Shown here: positions 10,040 through 22,753 of the stretch, piece by piece | Position numbering within the stretch: position 1 is the first letter of the stretch | How the letters are laid out: the number at the start of each line of letters is the position of its first letter | Source: Paroedura picta | Taxonomy: Eukaryota; Chordata; Lepidosauria; Squamata; Gekkonidae | Direction: 5' to 3' | Length of the DNA: 64,000 nt | Assembly: GCF_049243985.1 (NCBI RefSeq) | Contig: NC_135373.1 | Span: 9,444,501 to 9,508,500, forward strand | Position numbers and translations under genes: made by a program | Notes under the pieces: generated by a model | The model's input: only the letters and a program-made list of their open reading frames with translations | Database searches by the model: none | What the model was told of the DNA's origin: nothing

Positions 10040-10047
10040 CATTATAT

Positions 10048-10173
10048 CAGGAGTAGTCAAACTGTGGCCCTCCAGATGTCCATGGACTACAATTCCCAGG
10101 AGCCCCTGCCAGCATTCGCTCCTGGGAATTGTAGTCCATGGACATCTGGAGGGCCACAGTTTGACTACCCCTG
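10048..10173. mobile_element. hAT foldback MITE
   Basis: CAGGAGTAGTCAAACTGTGG at the left and its inverse at the right, with long complementary arms. Perfect 8-bp target duplication CATTATAT (10040-10047, 10174-10181). It sits inside the left target duplication of the adjacent SINE, so it is the younger insertion. Confidence 0.9.
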
Positions 10174-10181
10174 CATTATAT

Positions 10182-10458
10182 AGAGCCTCTTGTGGCGCAG
10201 AGTGGTAAGGCAGTGATATGCTGTCTGAAGCTCTGTCCATGAGGCTGGGAGTTCAATCCCAGCAGCCGGCTCAAGGTTGACTCAGCCTTCCATCCTTCCG
10301 AGGTCGGTAAAATGAGTACCCAGCTTGCTGCTGGGGGGTAAACGGTAATGACTGGGGAAGGCACTATCGAGTCTGCCATGAAAACGCTGGAGGGCGTCAC
10401 CCCAAGGGTCAGACATGACCCAGTGCTTGCACAGGGGTTACCTTTACCTTTACCTTAT
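10182..10458 (+). mobile_element. tRNA-derived SINE (CCTTTACC-tailed family)
   Basis: Head TCTTGTGGCGCAGAGTGGTA (A-box) and GGGAGTTCAATCCCAGC (B-box), body CCTTCCGAGGTCGGTAAAAT, tail GTTACCTTTACCTTTACC. With the foldback MITE removed, the flanks share TATACATTATATA, a 13-bp target duplication. Confidence 0.88.
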
Positions 10459-10634
10459 ACATTATATAATACATTTCTTTTGATACTAACTTTATTTACT
10501 GCAGCTAAGCCTTAGAGGCATCTGCAGCATATTTCCCGTTGAGTTTGTTTCCCCCTTCACCTTTGCTTGTTTCAGTATCAGGCAGCTTCATGTGTTCACA
10601 GTATTCCTGGTATATGCTGCTCGCTTGGAGAAAA

Positions 10635-11228
10635 TTAGGTAAAGTCCATGTCTATGAGAAGGCAAATGCAGTCTTGGGCTGGATCAACAGAGGCATCACA
10701 TCAAAATCGCAAGATGTCATAGTCCAGCTGTGTACCACATTGGTCAGCCTGCAACTGGAGTCCCGTGTGCTGTTCTGGAGGCCTCACTTCACAAAGGATG
10801 TGGACAAAATTGAGAGGGTCCAGAGGAGACTGATGAAGATGATCCAGGGCCTGGGGACCAAGCCCTAGGAGGAAAGGCTGAGGGACTTGGGAATGTTCAG
10901 CCTGGAGAAGAGGAGAGTGAGAGGTTGAGGGGACAGGATTGCTGTCTTTGAAAGGTTCTCACTTAAAGGAGGGCAGGGAACACTGGCTGTTGGCAGCAGA
11001 GGAGAGGACCCCCAGTAATGGATTGAAACTACACATCGAATGGTACCAGCCGGGATGTCACAGTTCAGGATGGGCTGCCTCAAGAGCTGGGGAGCTCCCC
11101 CTCATTGGCGGTCTTCAAGCAGTGGCTGGACAGATCCGTATCCCGGATGCTTGAGACTGATCCTGCATTGAGCAGAGGCTTGGACTAGATGGCCTGTATA
11201 GCCTCTTTCAACTCTAGGATTCTATGTG
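10635..11228 (+). mobile_element. CR1 LINE, 5'-truncated
   Basis: The translation carries typical CR1 ORF2 C-terminal sequence (TSKSQDVIVQL, then VLFWRPHF and VQRRLMKMIQGL), followed by the CR1 3' UTR block GGACTAGATGGCCTGTATAG and the tail TAGGATTCTATG. Frames are broken. Length about 590 bp. Confidence 0.88.
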
Positions 11229-11511
11229 TTGCTATACAGGGAGTCCCTGTAGGCTGGATGGAGCTCTTGAACCAAATTTTTTCCCCTACCCTAAATGTCA
11301 TTGAGTTCAGAAACCTCCATTTGACTCAAAGTTGCCACCCCCCATCCCAGTACAAGTCCATCAGAAGCAAAATAAAGTTACATCAAAAGGGAGAAAGGTC
11401 TCCCCCCAAACTGTGAGAATGTCAGCCTGTTATCCTAGCTGAACACGTACTTCTGTTACCTCTTTACCAATACAGCTGAGACTGAATAAAGATGACCACT
11501 CATATCTGGAG

Positions 11512-12440
11512 TTCCCGACATGGTGCCCAGGGAATACTGTTCCTGGTGCGCCCCAAGAGTTTTTATAAAGTGGGTGGGGCCAGGTAGGCTCCCACCCAGT
11601 AGGGTTTCTGGTTTTCCATTGGCTGGGCTGATCAAACTAACATCACAGTGACAGCTGCTACTATGGCATTGGTTTATTCTCTCCAACTCCACTTTCCCAA
11701 TGGATCATAGAATAATAGAGTTGGAAGGGACCTCCTGGGTCATCTAGTCCAACCCCCTGCACTATGCAGGACACTCACATCCCAATCGCTCATCCACTGT
11801 AACCTGCCACCCCCTTGAACCTTCACAGAATCAGCCTCTCCGTCAGATGGCTATCCAGCCTCTGTTTAAAAATTTCCAAAGATGGAGAACCCACCACCTC
11901 CCGAGGAAGCCTGTTCCACTGAGAAACGCTCTGTCAAGAACTTCTTCAGGATGTTTAGACGGAATTTCTTTTGAATTAATTTCATTCCATTGTTTCTGAC
12001 CCGTCCCGCTGGGACAAGAGAGAACAAATCTGCTCCATCCTCTACAAGGTAACCTTTTAAATACGTGAAGATAGTTATCAGATCCCCTCTCAGTCGTCTC
12101 CTCTCCAGGCTAAACAGACCAAGCTCCCCCAACCTTTCTTCATATGTCTTGGTCTCCAAACCCCTCACCCTCTTCGTTGCCCTCCTCTGGACACGCTCCA
12201 GTTGGTCTACATCCCTCTTCAACTGGGGTGCCCAAAACTGAACACAGTACGGCAACTGAGGCCAAATCAGAGCAGAGTAAAGCAGTACAATCACTTTGCA
12301 TTTTAAAATAATTGTCCCCTTTATTAGGGTTTCCACTGTGTCTGGTTGGCTCTGTCTCTCATAGTGGCCATGTTATGGTTGTGCCCACCACCCTGTGTCC
12401 AAATTCTGAAGGTGCCCACAGGCTCAAGGTTGGGGCCACA
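11512..12440 (-). mobile_element. hAT element (family E), split by a CR1
   Basis: The outer pieces 11512-11703 and 12296-12440 read on the minus strand like the element at 1090-1468 (start CCCCAACCTTGAGCCTGTGG; end near GGGCACCATGTCGGGAACT). A CR1 fragment occupies the middle. Confidence 0.55.
11704..12295 (-). mobile_element. CR1 LINE, 5'-truncated
   Basis: On the minus strand it encodes the CR1 ORF2 C-terminal motif series [20 protein letters not shown], then [20 protein letters not shown] and [14 protein letters not shown], then the CR1 3' tail (TAGAATAATAGAGTTGG on the + strand). One frame is open for about 130 residues, which suggests a fairly recent insertion. Confidence 0.9.
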
Positions 12441-13619
12441 GCATGCTTGTAAGCTATGTGCAAAGCCGATAGTTCATATTTAGCCATTCCTCAGATTTTG
12501 CCGTAGGTCCAAAACTGGGATAAATCATGTCCCCTCAGCCAGAAATATGGACAAGGAATATACTATGCCTCTTCATTCCCTGCAGCTGAGGATTCAAAAT
12601 GTGGCAAATTCCTCCCCCCCATTATAATGGCACCCTCAGGCAATGGGTTGGGCGCTCTGTTAAAGATCAGCCAACCCTCAATGACTTAATATCATATTTT
12701 AATGAGGGAGTGTGTCACAGCCAGGTTTTCCTGTGCTGGAATCAGTCGAAATTCTTTTTGTGTGTGTGTGGTGAATATTCAGGCCCGGGGAATCAGTTTA
12801 TGTTTGCCAAAAGAGTTTCCTGTGAAAGATTTTATCCTAAGGTTTCTCCTGTTCCATATCTTGTTTCCAACAACGCCCACCCAGATGCCTCCTGGGAAAC
12901 TTTATTATAATCCTTTTCCGATTATAGTCGCAAAATCTGGTAAACAGAGCGATGTTGGTTAATGGGGACATTCCCTAATTTGGCTAATGGCTATTTTAAA
13001 ATGGTTTATTTTTTTCCCAACAGATGGAACAAGCAGCCATCTTGCATCGACTGAGTCCAACAGAAATATTTCATGGCCAAGTCACCTTTCTCTGAGGAAG
13101 GATTTGCCCTCAAACAATGCGTTTGTGTCTGTTCTCCTGCCATATGCCCTAAATAACTACTTCTCGGGAGGGGGAAATCTTTCAAAATGACTCGAGTCAG
13201 GATGTGATAAATGACCACATATGGTTTTCTTAGAATTGTGAAATATGGTTTTCACTAGGCCGAGGTCTATTCCACCCCCTGTGAACTTGTGGTGACTTTA
13301 CTAGTTCAAAATGCTTATAGAATTCTGCTATGGTTACAACTTTGTCCTTTCCTCCATATTTAAGGGAGGCTGAATTGGCATGGCAAGGAGTCTACATTTT
13401 CCTGTTATTCCCCATTGCTGGTTCAGTCACCCTGGAAAACACTGTATTAATTTAGTCTGCAAAAGCTGGGCCTCTATCACTGCACTCAACCATTCAAAAT
13501 GGACTGTGGCAGTTGTAATATCCATGGTGCCTTAACTACTCAAACAGCTACTTGGGACAGTACGATGAAAAGTTTTTAATGTATCACAAGGAAGCCACTC
13601 TCAGCCATCTGATGGGTGT
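12441..13619. other. Intergenic sequence, nothing recognised
   Basis: AT-rich single-copy-looking sequence. No repeat family, splice-framed open reading frame or RNA gene could be recognised. Confidence 0.5.
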
Positions 13620-13768
13620 TAAAAGTAAGGTTTCCAGCTCCAGGTTTAGAAATGACTGGGGACTTGAGGGAGAATCCTGGGAGTGTAGGGTTTAGGGAGG
13701 GGAGGATCCTCAGCAGAGTATAATGCCATCCAGTCCACCTTCCAAGGCAGCCATTTTCTCCGGAGGAA
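13620..13768 (-). mobile_element. GTTGCCA TIR element fragment
   Basis: Reverse-strand copy with TCCAGCTCCAGGTTTAGAAA, GGTTTAGGGAGGGGAGGATCC and CAGCCATTTTCTCCGGAGG blocks. The terminus at the right is missing. Confidence 0.6.
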
Positions 13769-14209
13769 GTGAGTATATATGCAATGCTCTGCATCTTCCC
13801 TCTTATAATGCTGCAAGGAAAAGGGTGAGAGACAGCCTTTTAAAAAAACGAAGACTGGGATTTCAGAATCTTGGCAATGGATCACTAGAAAGTTAGTGCA
13901 CCGTTTCCCAACAGCCATTAAAAGTTCTCAACATGCCCTCCAGTACCGTAGTAAAGAAAATGGAAGCCATGGCTGCAGGAAAAGCCAACTGTGCTGTATT
14001 GCACTGGTAAGAAAAATGACAGTGAAGCAACTTGCCAAGCAGGCCAATGAACAAACGGGTCAATGAACAATCAAACCAATCACTGAAAAATCATCTCCCT
14101 GTCTGCAACCATGAACAGCACGTGTGCCAAACCACTAGATGTTCAAGCATCACTAATTTTACAGGTATATATTCTGAAATCCAGAGTTATGGACTTCTAG
14201 AGCCATGAT

Positions 14210-15008
14210 ATGCAGATATGCAGATGATACCACTCTAATGGCAGAAAGTGAAGAGGAACTAAAGAGGAACTAAAGAGCCTGTTGATGCGGGTGAAGGAGG
14301 AGAGTGCAAAAGTTGGCTTGAAACTCAACATCAAGAAAACAAAGATCATGGCATCCGGCCCTCTCAATTCCTGGCAAATAGATGGGGAAGAAATGGAGAT
14401 AGTGACAGATTTTATTTTCCTGGGCTCCAAGATCACTGCAGATGGGGACTGCAGCAAAGAAATTAAAAGACGCTTGCTCCTGGGGAGGAAAGCTATTGCA
14501 AATCTAGACAGCATCCTAAAAAGCAGAGACATCACCCTGCTAACAAAAGTGCGTTTAGTCAAGGCTATGGTATTCCCAGTTGCAATGTATGGCTGCGAGA
14601 GTTGGACCATAAGGAAGGCCGAGCATCAAAGAATTGAGGCTTTTGAACTCTGGTGCTGGAGAAGACTCTTGCGAGTCCTTGGACTGCAAGGCGAACCAAC
14701 CGGTCAGTCCTAGAGGAGATCAGCCCTGAATGCTCCTTAGAAGGCCAGATCCTGAAGATGAAACTCAAATACTTTGGCCACCTCATGAGAAGGAAGGACT
14801 CCCTGGAGAAGAGCCTAATGCTGGGAGTGATTGAGGGCAAAAGAAGAAGGGGACGACAGAGAATGAGGTGGCTGGATGGAGTCACTGAAGCAGTAGGTGC
14901 AAACTTAAATGGACTTCGGGGAATGGTAGAGGACAGGAAGGCCTGGAGGATCATTGTCCATGGGGTCGCGATGGGTCGGACACGACTTCGCACATAACAA
15001 CAACAACA
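14210..15008 (+). mobile_element. BovB (RTE-clade) LINE, 5'-truncated
   Basis: Translations match the BovB reverse transcriptase and C-terminal region as recalled: YADDT at the very left, then GLKLNIKKTKIMASGPLNSW, FLGSKITADGDCSKEIKRRL, VFPVAMYGCESWTIRKAEHQ, FELWCWRRLLRV, then MKLKYFGHLMRRKDSLEKSL and GRQRMRWLDG. The 3' end GGACACGACTTCGCACATAA runs into (CAA)n. It is flanked by the 11-bp target duplication AGAGCCATGAT (14199-14209, 15009-15019). An 11-bp tandem duplication near 14252-14273 and other changes break the frame. Confidence 0.93.
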
Positions 15009-15122
15009 AGAGCCATGATTTAAGAATCACAGCTTTGTGTACAGTGAGAATGATGATATTTTTTTTTTTAAATCTCCCACCCAAAGCAAAAACAGGACAA
15101 TTTAGGAACATAATAAGACACA

Positions 15123-16850
<1,728 letters not shown>

Positions 16851-17046
16851 GGATTGCCAACCTCCAGGTGGTGGCTGGAGATCTCCGGGAATTATAACTG
16901 ATTTCCAAACAGCAGAGATCAGCTCACCTAGAGAAAATGGATGCTTTGAAAGGTGGACTCCATGGCATCACATGGCCCTCCCTTTTTTCAGGCTCCCCCC
17001 TCAACATATCAAGGTATTTCCCAACCCAAGTCTGCAACTCTAGATA
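16851..17046 (+). mobile_element. GTTGCCA TIR element
   Basis: Left end AGGATTGCCAACCTCCAGG, GGAGATCTCCGGGAATTATA block, GAAAGGTGGACTCCATGGCAT block and the CCCAACCCAAGTCTGCAACTC right end. Near full length, with moderate divergence. Confidence 0.75.
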
Positions 17047-17162
17047 CACCCCCTTCTGGCTTCAAATTGGTGCATCCCTGAACATTCTTCTGATGGTTAT
17101 GGAACAAAGGAAAACATATAGGTGAGTTTAGGCTGCTGAGGGTATTATTGCTAATCTATTTA

Positions 17163-17503
17163 GAATCATAGAATCATAGGGTTGGAAGGGGCCATACAGG
17201 CCATCTAGTCCAACCCCCTGCTCAACGCAGGATCAGCCCAAAGCATCCTAAAGCATCCAAGAAAAGTGTGCATCCAACCTTTGCTTGAAGACTTCCAGTG
17301 AGGGGGAGCTCACCACCCCCTTAGGCAGCCTATTCCACTGCTGAACTACTCTGACTGTGAATTTTTTTCCTGATATCTAGCCTATATCGTTGTCCTTATA
17401 GTTTAAACCCATTACTGTGCATCCTTTCCTCTGCAGCCAACAGAAACAGCATCCTGCCCTCCTCCAAGTGACAACCTTTCAAATACTTAAAGAGGGCTAT
17501 CAT
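17163..17503 (-). mobile_element. CR1 LINE 3' segment
   Basis: Reverse of the CR1 3' end (GAATCATAGAATCATAGGG, CCATCTAGTCCAACCCCCTG) running back to AAATACTTAAAGAGGGCTAT. A sister copy at 62391-62730 stops at almost the same position. Confidence 0.9.
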
Positions 17504-17527
17504 TGCAAGGGACAAACTGCAAAGAGC

Positions 17528-18030
17528 TAGGGTGGTCCCTGGAGATCTCCCAACATTTAAATATCTGAAAGGTTGTCACTTGGAGGAGGAGCAGTTCCTG
17601 TTGACAACGGAGGATAGGACCCACAGTAATGGCTCTAAACTACATGCAGAACAGTACTGGCTAGATATCGGAGGGGAGATTCCACAGTCATAGTAGTTCA
17701 GCAGTGGGATGGGCTGCCTCAGGAGGTGGGGAGCTCCCCCTCACTGGCAGTCTTCTAGCTGCATCTGGACAGATCCTTATCCTGCATTCTTGAGGCTGAT
17801 CCTGCATTGAGGAGGGGGTGGGACGATGGCCTGGATGGTCCCTTCCAACTCTAGGATTCTATTATTCTAATTACGACTGACCTCCAGAGTACAGAGAGAA
17901 CGACAACTAAAGAGCATGGACTCCATGACATCGCATCATTGCTGAGGCCCCTCCTTTGCCCAAACACTACGCTCTCCACAGTGTAGCCCCAAATCTCCAG
18001 GAATTTCCTGAGCTGGACTTGACAATTCTA
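17528..18030 (+). mobile_element. GTTGCCA TIR element split by a CR1
   Basis: AGCTAGGGTGGTCCCTGGAGATCTCC at the left and GGACTTGACAATTCTA at the right belong to one GTTGCCA element. A CR1 insertion at 17550-17873 separates the halves. Confidence 0.55.
17550..17873 (+). mobile_element. CR1 LINE 3' segment
   Basis: GAAAGGTTGTCACTTGGAGG through CAGTGGGATGGGCTGCCTCA to TTCCAACTCTAGGATTCTAT, the CR1 3' end on the + strand. It faces the minus-strand CR1 at 17163-17503, giving an imperfect inverted pair. Confidence 0.88.
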
Positions 18031-18229
18031 CTAAGGAACCATATTCCTCTCAGTGTACAGTAGCAGCATTGGTTGATAATCTGTTTCCAGAACTAATTGC
18101 CAATTAATTTCCAGATGTTGTTTCTTCCCTCAAAAATCCTTCATGAATTTGGGGGGGGGAGAGGGTGGGGGTAGACTTGCAGCAAAACATTTGTGAGTGG
18201 AAGCTGGACATTTGTGAGTGGAAGCTGGA

Positions 18230-18490
18230 GAGGACAGGGACCTCAATGAGGTATAATGTCATAGAGTCTACTGTCCAAAGCAGGGGTAGTCAAACTGCGG
18301 CCCTCCAGATGTCCATGGACTACAATTCCCAGGAGCCCCTGCCAGCGAATGCATTGTAGTCCATGGCCGCAGTTTGACTACCCCTGGTCCAAAGCATCCA
18401 TTTTCTCCAGGAGAACAGAGCTCTGTTGTTTGTAGAGGAGCCGGAGTTCCAGAGGATCCCCAGGTCCCACCTTGAGGCTGGCATCCCTAG
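18230..18490 (-). mobile_element. GTTGCCA TIR element holding a foldback MITE
   Basis: Pieces on both sides of the MITE (GAGGTATAATGTCATAGAGT; CATCCATTTTCTCCAGGAG; CCTTGAGGCTGGCATCCCTA) form one reverse-orientation GTTGCCA element. Confidence 0.55.
18281..18386. mobile_element. hAT foldback MITE, right arm shortened
   Basis: CAGGGGTAGTCAAACTGCGG start and inverse end, with perfect target duplication GTCCAAAG (18273-18280, 18387-18394). The right arm lacks the ACATCTGGAGGG segment, so it is an internal deletion derivative. Confidence 0.88.
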
Positions 18491-18596
18491 TGCATTCAAC
18501 TCCTATAGCCTTTTCTCAGTGAATATTTGTGGGTGGTCCCTGGAGCAGATGGACTTTGGGGTGGGGAAGAAATTCAGCAGGGACTTCATGCTAAAG

Positions 18597-19187
18597 AAGA
18601 AGAAGAGTTGGTTTTTATATGCCGCTTTTCTCTACCAGAAGAAGAAGAGTTGGTTCTTATAAGCTGCTTTTCTCTACCTAAAGGAGTCTCAAAGCGGCTT
18701 ACAATCTTGTTCCCATTCCTCTCCCCACCCCAGGCACCCTGTGAGGCAGGTGAGTTTGAGAGAGCCCTGATATTACTGAAGAAGAAGAAGAGATGGTTCT
18801 TATATGCTGCTTTTCCCTACCCAAAGGAGTCTCAAAGCAGCTTACATTTGCTTTCCCTTTCCTCTCCCCACCACAGAAACCCTGCGAGGTGGGTGAGGCT
18901 GAGAGAGCCCTGATATTACTGAAGAAGAAGAGTTGGTTCTTATATGCTGCTTTTCCCTACCCAAAGGAATTTCAAAGCAGTTTACATTTGCTTTCCCTTT
19001 CCTCTCCCCACAATAGTGAGGTAGGTGGGTGAGGCTGAGAGAGCCCTGATATTTCTGCTTTAAAGAACAGCTTTATCAGTGCTTTGGCAAGCCCAAGGTC
19101 ACCCAGCTGGCTGCATGTGGGGGAGCGGGGAATCAAACCAGATTAGAAGTCCACACTCCTAATCACTACACCAAGCTGGCTCTCATT
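18597..19187 (-). mobile_element. CTT-tailed SINE with tandem 3' modules
   Basis: On the minus strand: one full SINE body (19187 back to about 18921), then further head-to-tail copies of its 3' module (18778-18920, 18640-18777 and a scrap at 18597-18639). Each junction joins the (CTT) tail to an internal AATATCAGGGCTC-like position. Confidence 0.88.
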
Positions 19188-19904
19188 GAAGGCACCCATT
19201 TCTACAGGTGAATAGTCTGGATTTCTGTCCTCTGAAGATGAGCTGGAATTCTTTGAGAATTCCAGGCCCCACTCAAACGAGGCCTCCATTGATTAAATTG
19301 TCCATCCCCGCAGCAATGTCTCAATGGTAAGGCTGGCCATTATGCAGAGAAAAGGGGTCTATTCTAGCCACAGATTATTTCTAACTCTCGTGTGCTGGCC
19401 ATCTACTCCGATGACCACAACTGCCGGAAGCTCTCAGTCTGGGAACACCCTAATGGGAGTTAGCCATCCCAGAGACGGCCAATTTAATTTCATTACTCAT
19501 GTATATGGTACTTTTGCTTTCCTTCCTCATAGAAATGTTGCTAATTTAAAGAAGGGAGGGTTTTGGTTAATCACTTGTTTATTGGGAACGATGTCTAGTT
19601 TCTGGAAGATTCTGCTTGTCTATGAAACATCCAAGAGGTCTGGATGTTCACCCCCAGTGAATTTGAGTGAGCATTAAGTTGTTTTGTTTTGCTTGGTTTG
19701 GTTTAGTGTTGTTTGTTTAAAGATGTGCCAGTACTCATGCGTAAGTCTGCACCGATTTCCGCCAAATTCCCCCTCAGGACTTGGGAGAGTACGTCCCCGG
19801 GTTGTGAGCACTCATTGCAGTGAGTTATATGGCCCCCAGATGGGACCTGGGGATACCCTCCATTTCATAGCTCATCTCTAAGTGATTGGCATCAGTTCTC
19901 CTGG
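19188..19904. other. Intergenic sequence, nothing recognised
   Basis: No repeat, gene or RNA signal could be recognised. Confidence 0.45.
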
Positions 19905-20512
19905 GCTGATTCGGTACTTACTTTCTTTTTCCGCTGTTGATCCTGCTGAATTCAGATCAGTTTGGACCCAGGTCTTTCTCCGTCCTCCCCCCTTCTGCAC
20001 TTGATTGTGGAAGCTCAGAACGGGGAGGGGAGCGGTAGTCACGAAACTGAACTACCTTTCCTGAACTGGCGGGGGGGGGGGTCAGGAGATGTCCAGCTGG
20101 TACTAGTGCTTTATTCCTTCTCTTTTGACTCCCTAGCCAGCAGCAGCTCACAGAGAACAAGGCACATTTCTGCTGAGAGAAGTGTGGGCTTCTGGAGCGC
20201 AGTCACTTTAAAACAGGGAAGGAAGCCTTGCAACCAGGAACCTGGCCAATCAGGGAAGACTGCTTTGCAACATTGCAGGCACAGAGCAGTAAGTTAATTC
20301 ACAAAATATGAGAAATCTACACTTATACTGGTGGCGTTTTTTCAAATATCGAGGCTCCTCCTCCACTCCTGGATATTGCTGGAGAAAGGTAGGGTCACTG
20401 TGGATCAATCATGCATGTTGCAGAGGGAAAATTTAAAGCAGCCAAAATCAAAATGGAAATCGAATTCAGTGTAGACGGGAGGGATTTATTCGGGCTGGGA
20501 ACCCCGTACAGC
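19905..20512 (+). mobile_element. TIR element X, copy 2
   Basis: GGGCTGATTCGGTACTTAC start, GATCCTGCTGAATTCAGATC, GCAGTCACTTTAAAACAGGG, ATTTTTTCAAATATCGAGG-like and GATCAATCATGCATGTTGC blocks. The right end abuts a GTTGCCA fragment at 20513. Confidence 0.65.
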
Positions 20513-20657
20513 CCCTGGAGAAAATGGCTGCTTTGGAGGGTGGACTCCATAGCATTATACTCCACTGCGGCCCGTCCCTGACCCAAACCCTGTTCTCTCC
20601 TGGCTCCACTTCTCCCAATAAAAGTATCCAGGTGTTTCCCAGAGCTGGCAACCCTAC
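20513..20657 (+). mobile_element. GTTGCCA TIR element fragment
   Basis: GGAGAAAATGGCTGCTTTGG, GGTGGACTCCATAGCATTAT and right end CAGAGCTGGCAACCCTA. The left half is missing. Confidence 0.65.
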
Positions 20658-22033
20658 CTAAAATGATCCTGCTACACTAAAAGAGGGTCTAGGAATTCCC
20701 CCAGTCTCAGAAGGATATTTATCGTTAGACTTTTGGTAAAGTCTTATTATCCTGAAAGACAGCAAAGTGTCTTCATGTGCCAAGTAAGCACATCATGAGG
20801 CAAAATGGATGCAGTCAAAAAACAACAAAGAAAGGCACGGTCACCAACATAGCAACTAATATAACACATACTTTTTAGATAACTTAATTCTACACAGAGG
20901 TAAATATAGGGTTCCTATTCTCATCTAAATAGCTGGATAGAGAGAGCATCTCCCTTCCATCATGTCGGCGGGCTTGAAAGATGGAGAAGGAACGAGAAAG
21001 TCCGAAGAAATCGGACATTACCCTTTAGGGACTGGTCAGTAATATCAAAGGTGGGTGGTCAGTGTTCCCGTCTCCCACTAACCCTATTGTGAAGAAAGTT
21101 CCTGCTTACAGTCTCAGAAGTCACAAGGCATCGCACAGAGAGCTATTTCCAACAGTCTCTACGGTAAGGGATGAAAAGGTACGTACTATTGGGCCTTTTG
21201 AACTTGGCTGGATCCTGAGTCCCTCTGGAGAAATACAGCTGCAGAGTAAGAGAGCATTTTGAAAGCATGCAGTTATTATTAGTTACCATTGTGGATGAGG
21301 CACAGATCCAGACTCACATTGCTTTGAGGTTTAAAAGAGAGAATCTTTACTGGGAAAAATTATTTACAAAATATATCATATTCATCTACATCACTCTCCT
21401 TCTGAAGCAGAGTGCAAAAGCTTAAAGAGTAGTTACAAAAGCAGCACATTTCAAGCCTCGATGGTTAGGCTACAGGCAGACTACATGCCCACACATCAAC
21501 AAATAGAGCCTAATAGAGTCTGCTCCTTGCTTCAGAGCACATACTGATCTGCTCTTCCTCAAGAAGCAGGAATTGGACAGGAGCCCACCTAAAACAAAGG
21601 AACCTCCATAGCACCTGGCTCAGAATTCCCTGCAACCTCTCCAATGACCACTTGAAGCACTAGTGAGCACTTGGGTACAGCTCAGCTGTTTAAACACCTT
21701 CAGGGTTGACTTCACTTGCTGATTGTGATTCTACCACATTCCTTATATTCAAAAATGGCTCTCTGGCCAAAGCTGCCCAAGCAACTGCTATGCATGAGTG
21801 CTAATGCAGTACCAGGTCTTGGCTTATTCCCAGCCACTGGTGGCAGGAGATATGTTGGCAGGCAATCTCCAGGAGTCTGTCCTGCCAGTAGCCACATGAA
21901 ATACGACTCCTAATTTTTATACACAACTGGGTGAGTGAGTTTGAGCTGGTGCTCTTGACATGGTACTTGTTGTCGTTATGAGCCTATCCCAGCCATGTGC
22001 CAGCTTGCCTATCAAAACTCAGAAAAAGAAAGA
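20658..22033. other. Intergenic sequence, nothing recognised
   Basis: AT-rich, no recognised repeat, exon or RNA gene. Confidence 0.45.
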
Positions 22034-22753
22034 GGGCCATTCCACACCCAATAAATATAGTAAAATCCTTACCTCATGAAGACTCCATAATTTTGGCATT
22101 TTGCATGACGTCGCTAACCTCCAGCAAACCTCAAACAACAACTGCCATTTTAAAGTAGTAGTTGGGGAATCACATAAAGTAGATTTCCCAACCTATGTAG
22201 TGTGAGCTACAGGAGAGCAACCAGCAAGCCACATGCTAAAGAAATGTATGGAGGCAAAGAAACGCTTTCTCCACCTCCAATGTCCCACCCTTGCACCCGC
22301 CTCCCTCTCCCTTCTCCCGGGGACAGGTTTTTTTTTTTTTTTAAGCAAACTGCCTGGAGCAACAAATAGACATTCAATCATGCAAGCAAAGCCAAAAAGA
22401 ATTCTTCCCCAAAGTTGTCACACAAAGCATGCCTCTCTAAAGTCCCCCCCCCTAATCAGGAATGAGATTAATTGTTTTAAGATTCCAAACTCATGATTCT
22501 ATAAGGGGTGACAATAAAGAAGCACTATGCATCTATGATTAGATGCATAAGTGTTTCAATGTAGAAGTAAAAAATTAGCAGTCCTCGTAGGCCCTTTAAA
22601 ACATTGAGAAAGGGGACTGGCTGCCTGGCTTGACTGACAGGTCAAGGAGAGTCCGCCATTTCAAGGTGAGGAACGACCGGAGGCACAATAATTTTTAGTG
22701 CTATTCCATTTGGCTGGCATAACGCTATTTTTCTCCAATGTGCGATAATACCC
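22034..22753. mobile_element. TIR element Y, copy B
   Basis: Left end GGGCCATTCCACACCCAATA; right end is the inverse of GGGTATTATCGCACATTGG. It is collinear with copy A (8461-9450). AGA flanks both ends, which could be a 3-bp target duplication but is weak evidence. No transposase was seen. Confidence 0.55.

Noticed and set aside
10182-10262. tRNA gene (A- and B-box with anticodon-like spacing)
   Set aside because: It is the head of a SINE with copies at 4747, 27523 and 34021 and does not fold into a complete tRNA.
11866-12336. Possible host gene on the minus strand
   Set aside because: The translation is CR1 ORF2 C-terminal sequence, repeated at 41106-41633.
14282-14997. Possible reverse-transcriptase-like host gene
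   Set aside because: It is the 3' part of a BovB LINE with a target duplication and (CAA)n tail.
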